Below, in pieces: positions 1-12,900 of a DNA stretch of 64,000 bases. Position numbers and translations under genes: made by a program. This DNA is from Tamarix chinensis. Taxonomy: Eukaryota > Streptophyta > Magnoliopsida > Caryophyllales > Tamaricaceae. Within the stretch, counting starts at the first letter, position 1. Each line of letters starts with the position of its first letter. The notes beneath the pieces were generated by a model. It saw only the letters and a list, made by a program, of their open reading frames with translations. It had not been told where the DNA came from and did not search any database. The stretch spans positions 53,880,707 through 53,944,706 of the forward strand of contig CM060174.1 in assembly GCA_030549775.1 (NCBI GenBank). The letters are read 5' to 3'.

Positions 1-899
1 TACATCAAACACCATAATTACTTCAAATATAAATAAAATACGTTACCAAATATCATTATTCCTTCAGATCAAATCTGATGAGAAAGCAAACAGACACGTC
101 ACCTACTCCTTTTGTAACTACTTCCTGAAACTACATGTTCCATAACACTTACACTTGAAACAAACAACAAAAACTGATCAACTATATATGATCGAACTTA
201 TCCAAAAATATTAACAATATATGATCCAAACCCCTCCCACTCATTTCTTTGTTTGGACAAGTAATTCCCAGTTTAGTAAGGATACACAATCATTTTTCCT
301 ACAATAGGGTGCACTAGCAACATATTTCACTTTTTCATTGTATGTTCAGGAAATTAGAAGAGAAAAGGAATGCCCCACTTCTAGACTTTGCAGTACTTTT
401 GCAGTCACTGCAATGCTATTGATCCCCCCCCCTTCCCACTGATCAAGAGGAGCCTTCATTCTGGTTCTCATTTTTATCTTTCCACGATAAAGAAGCAGAA
501 GTATTCATCGACTCAGATGCAAGGAATAGCTAGAATCAGAAGCAGGCATAGATATGATTATAGCAAAGGCGGCATGGTACACAAGAGCAACAAAACAACG
601 CATAAGTTAGATCTATCATTATTCTTAGACATGTGCAAATCCAACTTTCATAGCCAAATATCAAAGGTCAGGCCCAGAAACGGATATGCTACGTTGATTA
701 AAATAAATATATAAAAAGTACGCACTCTTAAGTTTTTCTTCTAAACATTTCACCATAAAATGAAGTGCATTTTAAGAGAATCAGAAGCAGCAAAAAGCAG
801 AGAAGATTAACACAGCATAAACACAAAATGTGATTACTAACAGCACAAGCATGGAAATAGAGAAAATGAGAAACGGGGACCAGAAAAGATAGCCCTTAC
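1..899 (-). other. Start of POLL intron 10; no further exon found
   Basis: AT-rich. I looked on the minus strand for the next expected polymerase block (the segment with the third catalytic Asp) and did not find it, so the remaining exons are probably left of base 1. The open frame at 388-714 on the plus strand resembles nothing I know. Confidence 0.6.
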
Positions 900-990
900 C
901 TCTTCACTATGCGTACTGAATATTAAATCTTCCTTTAGGAAGTTCAACTCCTTTAAATACTTGACATATATTGATAGAAAACCCTTGTGG
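900..990 (-). CDS. POLL: POLL exon 10 (residues 403-433)
   Basis: Encodes HKGFLSIYVKYLKELNFLKE then DLIFSTHSEE, palm residues following the catalytic exon. It completes the split Ser codon of exon 9 and ends in phase 0 before GTAAGG. It is the last exon I can find before the window edge. Confidence 0.92.
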
Positions 991-3900
991 CTAAAAGAAA
1001 AGTTAATTCAGGATGTCGATATCAATCAGGAAATTAATGAAGAATTCAATGCCACATAACCTAAAAAACTGGAGCAATAATTATATAGATTTATGTTGAA
1101 ATATTACAACTTAGCTTTGAAAGAAAGCTAATAGGTCAAATTTCGTTAATAAACGAAGCTCAAGTGTTGGAAGATGAAGATTTCACCTAAAAAAAAAAGA
1201 GAAAAAGAAAACATGAATGATTACAATCAAAGAATAAAAAAGAAATATGGATATAAAAAAATAAGCGGACATTAGAACATCACAATGAGGAAGAAAAATG
1301 AAAAAATATATATAAAAAGTGAGTCACTATCCAGTAACTAGAATGGGATGAAGCTGGTGCAGGCAAAGCAGTATGACCTACAGCATGCTAGCCTTCAATG
1401 CAGCTTGAGTGCCACCCTAACGGGGCATATTCTAGTGGTAAATGATCAGTAAAATCCAGTGTTTCAATTCCATTTTTCACAAGGAATGGTCAAGATGCAC
1501 ACAATCTCAAATCTACAGCATGCAAGCCTTCAATGCAGCTTGAGTGCCACACTAACGGGTCATATTCTGATGGTAAATACTTAGTAGGTAACATCCAATA
1601 TTTCAATTCCATTTTTTACAAGGTCCGGAATGGTCAAGATGCACACAATCTCAAATCTACCAGATTTTGAGCTAGTACCCACAGAGATTACAACATAAGC
1701 CATGTAGTCCAATTGGATTTGAACCTGGAATCATCAGGTATACAAAACCCTTAACCATTAGACTAAAACCTCATTTTTAGAGACTTGAGTCATTGTTCTC
1801 AATACGACACATCATCTTAGTGAAGGCCAGTTGGCATGGCTCACTAAGGATCTGTTTCTCATGCCATAATGTTTTATCCTCGAAAACAAAAGTTGGTCCT
1901 CTTCAGACTATTGTGCATTTATGCAATGTTCAAAGTCCTATTGCCAGAAGAATGTTATTGCTATCAGATAATTTATCTAAATGCTGAGAATGTCATGACT
2001 CTGCGTATCAAACAGCCAAACCTATTATAGTTTGTTGGGGATTCTTGATCCATCATTTACAATTCAGATTAATAAGAAACAATAGCAATGATCACTTACT
2101 GTTTCCATCAATCATTGAGTGTTACTAAGATTAGGGCTTGAAGTTAACATTTAATCAGTTTCCACTCAAGTTGATATCTTGAAGATCTGAAAATCGGCAG
2201 CAAGTAATTCATAGATCATGCGGTTATAATAAGGTGCCAAATAATCATCCACTTTAGGATCATTTTTTGTTTTTTCTTATCATGATTTTATATTTGTGTC
2301 TTACTACCTGAGTGGATTGATCACCAAGAATTCTTCTTCCTTTTATGGAATCTTGACTGCATGCATCCTTAACATTCACCAGCTAAAAATTGATGAAGCA
2401 CATAGTTCAAACCATGCCAGATGGATCGGATAACTATAAACAAAGGCATGAAATTGCAATTGCTTGGAAAACATCACTTCTCTTTTCAGTATTAGTTGGA
2501 CCAATTTGTTATCATCATCTAATGTGCCTTATACTTTACTTTACGCCCATGATAGGTTCAGCATCCCAAATCTCAGACATGGAATAAAAACTCACTTCGA
2601 GATTTTCTGTATTTTGTCTATCTGATTCATTGTCTATGCAAAATGAACGCACGTAGGTTAGTAAGCTAGAACAGTGCACGGGGCTAGTACATACAGGCCA
2701 TGATCACCAATTATTTCAACAAAAATACTTAACATTGTACATAATCGAATCACATCCAGCCTGGAGTTGGAATTTTTTACTTTCCACTTAAGTATTACTA
2801 TCATCCAAGGAACTGGAGGAGGAAACCCAGATGAGCGATAACAATATGAAGTGGCACTTAGAGGGAAGCCAGGGAAGATTATGGGGTTCTGGTGAAGGAA
2901 ATAATGCATGATATAATTGATCAAATGTCTAGCAGTACTACAATAAGATGGAACTCATATTATCATGAATCCAAGCATACACAATTGAAATCTGAGCATC
3001 TTGCATAATCCTGTTTAACCAAAAGGGATGATTTAAGTATCTAACAGCCAAAAAATTTATATTACTAAAAACAAATAAATAAACTTTCCTAGTGTTGAGT
3101 TCATAAATCACAATTTAAATTTATTACCCACCTTCAACATCTAACAAAGTCGCCAGGATATCCTAGAAAGGAAAGTGAAAATCACTGCATACCTTTGTCC
3201 ATCAGGATGGGTGATGATGATATCCATATCTCCGCAAGAAGATTTTCCACGTCTATATGATCCAGCACAAACAATCAATACCTTACAAAATAACAGCACA
3301 ATTAGCATTTTCATTTATCGTATGCTTACAAAAGGATTCAAATATCGGACAGAGTGCCTTCTTAATCAGATAAAATCCATATCAGATCAGAGACAATAAA
3401 TCTAGCACACATAGCCACAATTGTTGTTTATACTAGAGATACTAATAAAAATAAATAAATAAAACATGTCACAGCACTCCTTGAGCAAACTGCACCACAA
3501 ATCTAATGCTTTCTGTGCTACAAGTGTAGATGTAAGGCTACAGGTATGCCACACAAACTAAGAGCAAGCATCAAGTGGACAACAGAGCAAGCCCAATATA
3601 ATGCCACAAAATCTGGCAACAAAATGTCATGATACGCAACATATCTGCATGGTGGTGCAAACGAAGGCATGCTCCCATTGAATGAAGAACATTCTCACCC
3701 CAGGAAGAACATCTTCTGCAGCCTTCTTTAGCAGTTTTTCCATCTCCACCACCTAAAATCCAAAAACACTTCAGGGATCTTGAAAACTCATCACAGCCAA
3801 AAAAAAAAAAAAAAAAGACCTCTTGACGTGGAATCCTTGTCTTGATATCGTCAAAATATCTTAAACCCAGCTTCTGACTTGTTGTCAAAGATGGCTCATT

Positions 3901-6900
3901 CATAAGATCTTCTAGTGTACGGTGTCCTTTCTCATATAGTTTCAATGCTGTGGCAGGTCCAATACCCCAGACTTCACCAAATAGTGAGATTGTCCGCACC
4001 TGCACAGCTCAACAAGTATCTTCTATAATGAAAGCTAGATATGTATGCTTCAAACATATGCAACAATAAGATAAAAACTGTGAATTATAGAAAAAAATAA
4101 CAGCACTTTAATAGAACGCAAAGAAAGAGCAAGGAAACAATTGTAGTAAAAACTCAGCACATAATTACAAGTCTCAAGAGTCCACTGTGCAGTATCATAA
4201 GACTATTAAAATGATTAACTAAAGAACATGAAAATAATTATTTTAACCTCGGTGGTATCAAACAGCTCATAACCGCTTTCTGCCCCAGAAAAGGAGTTAA
4301 AAAAAATTACCAATACAGATGAGGTGAATCTAAGAACACTATGGCAAAACTTTTAGACCTTGATTCACTCTATTGGATATAAACAAAAGTGTATTTCAAG
4401 GCACAAACGTTTTGTATTTGTTCCCATAAAGGCATAAACATTTTTTAATTTTCCGTAAAGGTATAAACGTTTAGACTTTGTTCCCATTGAGGCATCATAT
4501 TTCATATGTAATTTTTTTGGTCATTTTCATTCATGCTTTTATAGGAACAAAGTTTAAACAATTATATCTTAATGGGAACAAAGTCTAAAAGTCTATGACT
4601 TAAATTTTTCATTTTCAAAATGATTTTGCTTTAATGGGAAGAAAGTCTAAATGTTTGTACCTTTAAGGAAATTAAAAGATGTGTTTGCCTTTATGAAAAC
4701 AAACCTAAATTGCTTTTGCCTTTAAATACACTTTTGTCATTTGGATGGATCTTTTAAAGGTGAAATAAATTTAAACTGTTTCAAACCACTTTTGTAACCT
4801 CAGAATCATAGGTTAAGCAAGGTGAAGGATAACTTTTAGTGAAATTTTTCCCAAAATGGAAAACATCACCCTTGCACTAGTTTTCCTTCCTCAGCCATCA
4901 CACCTTCTTTTTCCTCCGCTATATTTCTCCTCCACTCCTACTATGTTCCTCCTTTGTTGTGCTATCCCATGTCTGATATCACAATATTCCTTTCTGCATA
5001 TAATCAGGATGGAGATATAATCACTATTAGTACTAATCTAACTGAACAGTGATTCTCATTTTCACCTCAAAAATTTGCATAGAAACATATGGCCAATTAT
5101 TACATCCTTTCTTTTGTAGGAATTCAAAGCCTCCAGCGTTAAGGCCAGTGGTTTTAAAGTAGCCCAGTCCTTGAGCCTAATTAATTACAAGAGCTCTTGG
5201 CAACAGCTACCCACAAATATAACTGCCGGTTCTACAATCCATTTTGAACCGAAATTTGGCCCACCAGTGATTTTACAGAGAGAATTCGAGGTTGTGATAA
5301 ATGATTTTTTCCATCACAAACCAAATAAGCATTTGGGGTGCCTCATGGTTATCATACAGATAAAAATGCCAAAGAAAAGACTGAAAAATGAGAGTAATAT
5401 GACCTGGTTATCATTGTTGTAAAACAACAAACCAACTCAAGTTTTCTCCGTTTGAAGGAAAAAAAAATGCATTGAACAATAAACTATAATATTTATTTCT
5501 CTTTCGCTTTATTCCATCATTTTTTCACATTGTTTGCAACAGTTTAAAAATAGCCAAGAAACAGTCAAAAGAGCATTAACTACAATGCCACATCATGAAT
5601 GTATTCTTTATTTTTCCCTTGTTAGTTATTGAGTTTCTTGATTGATATGATTAAACATAAGGGCACATATAGAAAGTAAAAAATATTTGGTATCTTCTAG
5701 ATAGAAATATGGCACATTTTGGGATATAATCGATCTGGGGCAGAGGGGACATAATATAAACACTAAATATTAGGTAGTCTGGCTAGTGTTCATAATAGAT
5801 AATGGGAGAGTCAACAATATAAATGGCAATACAATTGTGGAAGGAGAAAATATACAAACAGAGAAGGAATATCAAATAATAAAATAGCTCATGCTTTTTA
5901 CAAGAAAATAGAAAGATCAACTAACATGAGTCTTAACCTCTATTCACTACTCCATGCATCATGACAACATGTTAACCTCAGATAGCCTAATAACTTTCTG
6001 GACAACTTTTTCCACTTTCACTTTCACTAACCTAAATTATCACCTGCTACTGTTAGCCTCATCACACAAGAATGCAAACCAAACATACATTTTAAGTCTA
6101 TTCATGGCTAAGAATAAAAGCTTGATGACCATCTCAATCAGACATCAAGAGTACACAGAAAACATAACTTATAAGAATTCTTAGATTACACTGACAGAAG
6201 AAGACCAACATCCAAAGAACTGCACCTTTTCATCCTGCTCAAAATGTTCCAGCTTAGATAGCTTCCCCGTAGTCACTATCTCCATAATCTGAAAGTGAAT
6301 CAGATCTTTGTCCGTTAATTTCATTGAGAAAGAAAAAAAAAATGAAATGATGAAAATCTTACCTAATGAAATTGATTTGGTTTAAATGAAGATTGTTGTC
6401 AAGGATATTCAAATGAAGAAAGGATGCAACCTTAAGCAAACTGTTAATAAAAGTAGATTCTTCAGATTTTAGTACTTTCTCTCCCAAGGATGTTTCAAAA
6501 AAAAATGGAGAAAGAACAATGCACCAGAGCTCATATCAGGCCTAAACCATCCCATTGTAGAGTTTGGACCCTAACACCAAGTCATTTCGTCACCCAAGAA
6601 AAAACTAATCCATCATTTAATTGACCAGCTCCTCTTTTTTACTAAAATTAACATCCCTTCTATAGTAATACCTCCTGGATTTGACTGAACATGTGACTCA
6701 TCTAAGTTGCATGAAAATTTCTGCAGGTCACTGTTTCCCATTTCAAAAACATTTCTGCAATGGAAAGTTGAGCAGGAACTCCAAAGTTGTTTCACCACAT
6801 CTAAAAAGGAAAAAATAATCAAGATGATGACACTTTGGAAAACTTTTTTAAACACTCACAAACTCTGTGCCTCACTAAACGTGTCCCACCTCCCAAAAGC

Positions 6901-9900
6901 TTCAACCCTCGCTTAGCCTCTCACTCCTCTCAAAAGCCTTTAAACCTTACATATAAACTTTAACCATCTCTTTGTAATTATGTTATTTAAGTTTGAAATG
7001 ATAATTAGAAGGATTTTTATACTGCTTTGAGCATATGTCAAATGATAACAAATTGTTTGCATCAATTATAGGTTGTCTGTGCTTATATTGGTAAAACTAA
7101 ATAAAGAACCTTACACACACATACATATGTATGTAAATATAAATTAATGTATTTTTATCATTTCCTAATTTTCTAAGAATTGCCGTTTCTTCTTTCGAGT
7201 TTTTATTTTGGTCCACCTTAAGTTATTAACCATGTTTTGATGATTGCACAATGTCTTGACTTGATTTATCCAGCTAAACAATGATCTAAAGATCAAATGC
7301 ACCAAGAGAAGCCAGAGTCATGGAGATCAAGTTAGCAGCACAAGTCAAACAGGTAATGCAGATAGCTTTGATGCTTAATGTGTGACAAGAGAGCTAAGTA
7401 TAGTTGAGAAGCTAAAATTACATTTGATTTTCTACTCTTACACAGCCCCTTGATTTCTAAGTAATCCAACAACCATGGCCCTGCAATTGATTGACAGTTG
7501 CATGAAATAAAAAATATGCTTATGGGACAAAAATGTTGCATTAAACTTGCATTTAACATTAATGTTGTGAAAGTCTAGAACAAAAAATGTCTCAATTGCG
7601 GCAAGCAATGCTTCCATTAAAAATAAAGGGGGTTTTTTTTTGGAAGAAACATTATGCTTCTTATGGTAGACAATGATACACCTTATAACTGGCCTGAAAT
7701 TTCTCAAGTTATTAAGAAAGACATGATATTATGCCAAAGGAGAGAGTTGATGTGTGTAACAGCTTTTGCAAGTTGACATGTGTGATGTCTCATGCTTACA
7801 ATGACATCACATTTGAAAAATTTTATTTACAGAAATATTTTACTTTTCCTCATTAAAAGCCTTCCTTCTTGGTTAATCTTTGCACTGTTTTCATCATCCG
7901 TTAGGGCAAGGCTTAGATTCTGATAGATCCCATTGTGGCAGTGACATACCTCCTTGCAAATCTTTTTTTTTTGGATAAGTAAGGAATTTTATTACTTACA
8001 AAAGAAGAGTGATTACAACCATGAATATCAACACACCACACAATCAACTAGACCAGCCCACGTTTGGAATTTAGCCTTATAATGTGGGTGCATTAAACGT
8101 CTAGCTACAGCAAAGACAATAGCTCGACTGATACTAGCAACATCCCTACTACAATTTTAAAAAACTCTCAAATTCCTTTCATACCATACATTTGCCATAT
8201 AAGATAACTATATCCAAGATCTATTTTTTTCTGACTATTTTGTCTAGACCTTTTCAACAGAGACTACACCTCCTGTTACCACCCTTGGATAATGTCCCTT
8301 CTACCTGCAATTCTTCGAATTTTCCTCCAGATTTCAATTGTAATGGGGCAGTAGACAAATAAATGGTCCCGAGTTTCTAAACCATGCTGGCAAAACACGC
8401 ACTGCTCCGATACATCCATACCAGTCTCCCGAAGCCTAACTTTAGTCATCAATTTGTCTCTAAACGCCAGCCAGAGAAGAAAATTGTATCTTGGCAAATT
8501 GAGAGTGCCACACAATCTTGGACCATCTTTGGTTAGACTATTTGGGACGCACAGCATCATAAGCAGCTTTGATACTATACTCAGGGTAACCATTTAACCA
8601 TCTAACCTGCATAAAACTTTGTAATTGAGGTCGTACAAGAAGGATTCTCTAAAACAACCAAGAGGTATAAGCAGTGGGATTGTACTCCCACACACTTGTA
8701 TTCTTGAGGTAAACAGTATGAATCCATTTCACCCATAATGAATCCTTCTTAGTAGCAATATTCCAAAGCAACTTACCCAAGGCACACTGGTTCCAAATCC
8801 CTAGGTTAAGCAAACCCAAACCACCCTCTGCCTTAGGGAGACAAATTTGTTCCCAAGAAACCAGGGCTCTTCTTCTAACATGCACCTTCCCCAACCAAAG
8901 AAAATTCCAGCAAAGACTCACGAATTAGTGGAGGACCTTTGTTGGTAACAGAATCAGCTGGCTAAAATATAGTTGAATGCTAAACAAAACCGACTTGATA
9001 AGCTGTAACCTCCCCGCATAAGATAAGTAAATAGTGCTCCAGTGCTTGAGTCGCGCCGTTGCCTTTTCCAACATAGGCTAGAGCAAACTAGCAGACACCC
9101 TGGAAGAGGTTAAAGGCAAACCAAGGTAAGTAATGGGGAGAGCACCATGCAATTAAATCGCGGTCGCGTTCTCGGTGTCGCGGTATCGGAGCGTCGCGGC
9201 GTGAATTTTTATTTTTATTTAAGATCATGCTTGAATTCTTATTAATTGTTCATTTAAATGTAATTATTCAATAAACTAGTGTTCTATATTATATTAGAAG
9301 CATTTAAATGACTTATTAGATGTTAAATTGTTCTAATAACACTACATTTGCGTTCGAATGAAAACAAGGTGTATTATTTAGCGGTAGATATGAAATTAAT
9401 GAATAACATAACTTTATGCTTGTTAATTTATATTATATTTATGCAAATTTATAAAAAGTTAAAATTCTAAAAATTATTATCCATTGGTCTTAATTATATA
9501 AGTCATATATATGCACACTAAATTAATATTAACACCACTTAAAAGTTAAATATTAACTAATATTATTTATTCAAGAAAAGTATAATTATTTAATTAAAAA
9601 AAGAGACTAAACTAAAGTTTAATTTAATCAAATAAAAATATATAACTAATCTATTAATTACAGCTAAATAATATTTAAAAAAATTAAAAAATACTAAACT
9701 CATTAATATGTGGATTAGGTAGTAAAATTGGGCCTTAATCCCTTAAACCCAAGTCCAAAGTCGCACGGGTGTAGGCTTACAAGTCAGACCGACTCACACA
9801 CCCGTCTGGCCGTCCCTCACAGCTTAAATTTTTTTTGTCGTTCTTTGGTCTTTACTATTCACACACCAATTTTCCACAAGTCACGACTCACCTCAGTCCT

Positions 9901-12900
9901 CATACCCCCGCGCCTCACTCTCACTCTCTTCTTCCCCAACAGCCCGCACAGCCATACTCTCCCAAATCCCAACTCCCTGTCCACAATAACCACACCGGCA
10001 AGCCACCACTTGAACGTCGAGCCACAGGCCAAGCACCAGGCACCAGCCACCACTAGTCGAAGAGCGAGCCACGTACGGAACACCAACCACCAGTCGACGA
10101 GGAATGACGAGCCACCAGTGATGAGGAAAAACGAGGAGCGCTTCGCAGAGACGATGGGAGAGCAGCACAGAGCAAAACGCACAACGAAAGCTAGTTTTTG
10201 GGCAGGTAAGTTCAAGTTTTTTCTTTTGATTTCTAGCGAATTATGTCCTAATACACTGTCTCCGTCCCTTTTGCTTTCTGTGCTGCTTTCTGTGACTCGG
10301 TGCTTTCGGTGATGGTGCAGAACGGAAGGGATGGGTGTAGGGCAGCTAGGCAGGGTATTCTTGCTTGCCGATAAATCGGGTATTTATCGCCGATAAATAC
10401 CGATAACCGATTTATCGGCGCTCAATCGGCGAGAACAACGTGAAATGAGAAATCCGTCGCGAACCGGCTAATTCGCGTCACGGCACACTGAAAATCCACG
10501 AATTAGCGGCCGCTACCGATTTAGCGGTCCGCGATTTAATTGCATGGAGAGCACCTTCCTGGAATCCCAAGAGATCAACAATTGACCTTTTAACATCAGG
10601 CGACACACCACCAAAATACACAGAACATTTCTGAGGGTTTAAGATCAAGCCAGAGAGCCCAGAGAAATGACTAAGCACATCCTTAAGACACTTCACACTT
10701 TGCAAATCACCATGGCAGAACAAGAGGATGTCATCCGCAAAACTCAGATTTATAATCTTCAAAACTCTGCATCTAGGATGGCCTTTGAAAAGATCATTTG
10801 TCCATAGATGTTTAAGACATCTGGTCAAATAGTCCATGACAATGACAAATAAGTAGGGGCAAAGAGGATCCCCTTGCCTCAAACCTCCCTTCGCTTGAAA
10901 GGGCGGAGTCAACACACCATTAAAAAAAAGAGAGAAGGCCACTGAATTCAAGCAGGCGATAATCAACTTTACAAATTGATAAGGAAAACCATACAAAAGC
11001 AAAAGATTCTTTATAAAACTCAAGTTCACCATGTCATAAGCTTTTTGGAATTAGATGTCCAACTTTATCATACATCTCGAAGAGACCCCTTTGCAGACAT
11101 AGTTCCTCACCAACTCATAAGCCAACACGACGTTCTCACCAATACTTCTACCCTTTAGAAAAGCAAATTGAGCAAAATCAATGACTGAGGGTAGGATACC
11201 TTGAAGCCTCTACGTAAGAATCTTCGAGATGATCTTATAGAGCATGGTACAACATGCAATAGGCCTGAAATCCATGACCTTTTGCGGATTAGGCTTTTTT
11301 GGTACTAAGGTTAGAGACGTAATATTTACCTTCCTAGGCAGGAAACCTATAGCAAAGAATTCTCTACCAACCATGAATAACTCAACACTAATAATATCCT
11401 AGCTCTTTTTGAAAAACCCTGTTGTACAACCATTCACCCCTGGGGCCTTCGTGTCACCAACAGAAAATACAGCTGCTAGGACCTCCTCTTGGGAAACAGG
11501 AGCATTCAAAGCCAGCTGTTGATCATACGTCAAGGAGCAATCCACAACAGATGGGTTAAGAGTCCCAATAGAAGGAGCATTAGTGTCTAAAAGCTGCTTA
11601 TAATAGTCAATGAAGGCCTCCTGAATTTCCCGAGCTCCCCTTATCTCCCTACCATTCTCTCCTACAAGAAAAACAATGGTCTTCCGCTTTTGCCTCTCCT
11701 TCACTCTTGCATAAAAGAACTTATGATTTGAATCCCCACAGTGCAGCCATTGAATACAGGCTTTTTGTCTGAGGAACATTTCCTCACAGTGCAATAAATG
11801 AGCATACTTGCTCTCAAGAAGCTTCAACTGATCTCTAAGACAGGAGTCGAGAGGATCACATAGTAATTTCTTCTGAAGGACAACCAACTCCTCTCGCACA
11901 GTTGCAACTTTTTGAGAAATAGAGCCATACTTGACCTTATACAACTGTTTGAGGTCCTTCTTGAGGATATGCAGCCTAGCCACAACTCTAAGTAGGAAAT
12001 AGCCTTGCAAAGGCTGATGCCAAGCAGAGCGCATAAGAGATAAAAAGGCCTCATCTTCTGTCCAGAAGTGAAAAAACCGAAAAGGCTTCTTACCCTGAAT
12101 AGGAGAAACCCGAAGATTAACAACTATCGGGTTGTGATCCGATACCAGGGGACTAAGAAACTCCACAACAGAATCGGGAAAAGATGCCAACCATTCCATA
12201 TTAACCAGAGCTCTGTCCAATTTACACATGACTTCTGCATCACCCCCTCGTTTACTGGACCAAGTATAGAATGCTCATTGCCCCTGTAAGTCAGTCAACC
12301 CCAAATCTAAACAACAATCCTGGAAATCTTTCATACCAGTGGCATTCGGCAGATCACCTTGAAACTTCTCACTGTAAGAAAGAAACACATTAAAGTCCCC
12401 CATAAGAATCCAAGGAGAGCCAAGAATTCTATGCTGCTTCAGCCAATTCCATAGCCTCCTCCTCTCAACACCACTATTCAAATCATAAACAAAGCCAGCA
12501 TGAAAGAAAAAATTTCCCAGCAAGTGATAGACTTCACATAGGATGGCTTGATCGCACATGCTAATGGCTATGACATTCCACACATAAAGGTCCCAGGTGA
12601 CCCAAATCCTCCCATTCTGAGAATAGTTATGAATGATATCCCAACCTCTCCTAACTTTATTTAAGACCCCACTACACTTGTTTTCTTTTACTCTTGTCTC
12701 CAAAAAGCTAACTAAGGATAAAGCATTACTCTTACAAAAAAGACTGACTTCCTTATGCTTGGAAGCCTTATTCAAACCACGGATATTCCACAAGCTAATC
12801 ATGTCCACCAGGATCAGTTTGTTGAACACCTCTCCTAGCATACTATTTCTGCATAGAACCCGACACCCCAGTTGGGCAACTTTGAGTTTCCTTAGTAGAT

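Noticed and set aside
388..714. A 108-codon plus-strand open frame near the left edge
   Set aside because: No recognisable domain, lies within POLL intron 10, and has coding statistics like the surrounding AT-rich DNA.
1715..1765. A possible tRNA gene
   Set aside because: A-box-like and B-box sequences are present, but the cloverleaf arms do not pair well and the sequence continues into a repeated body. A SINE head is the better reading.
9728..10312. A 194-codon open frame inside the 1.4 kb hAT
   Set aside because: GC-rich, overlapping open frames on the other strand, no domain, and no counterpart in the larger hAT. Likely chance or a captured fragment.
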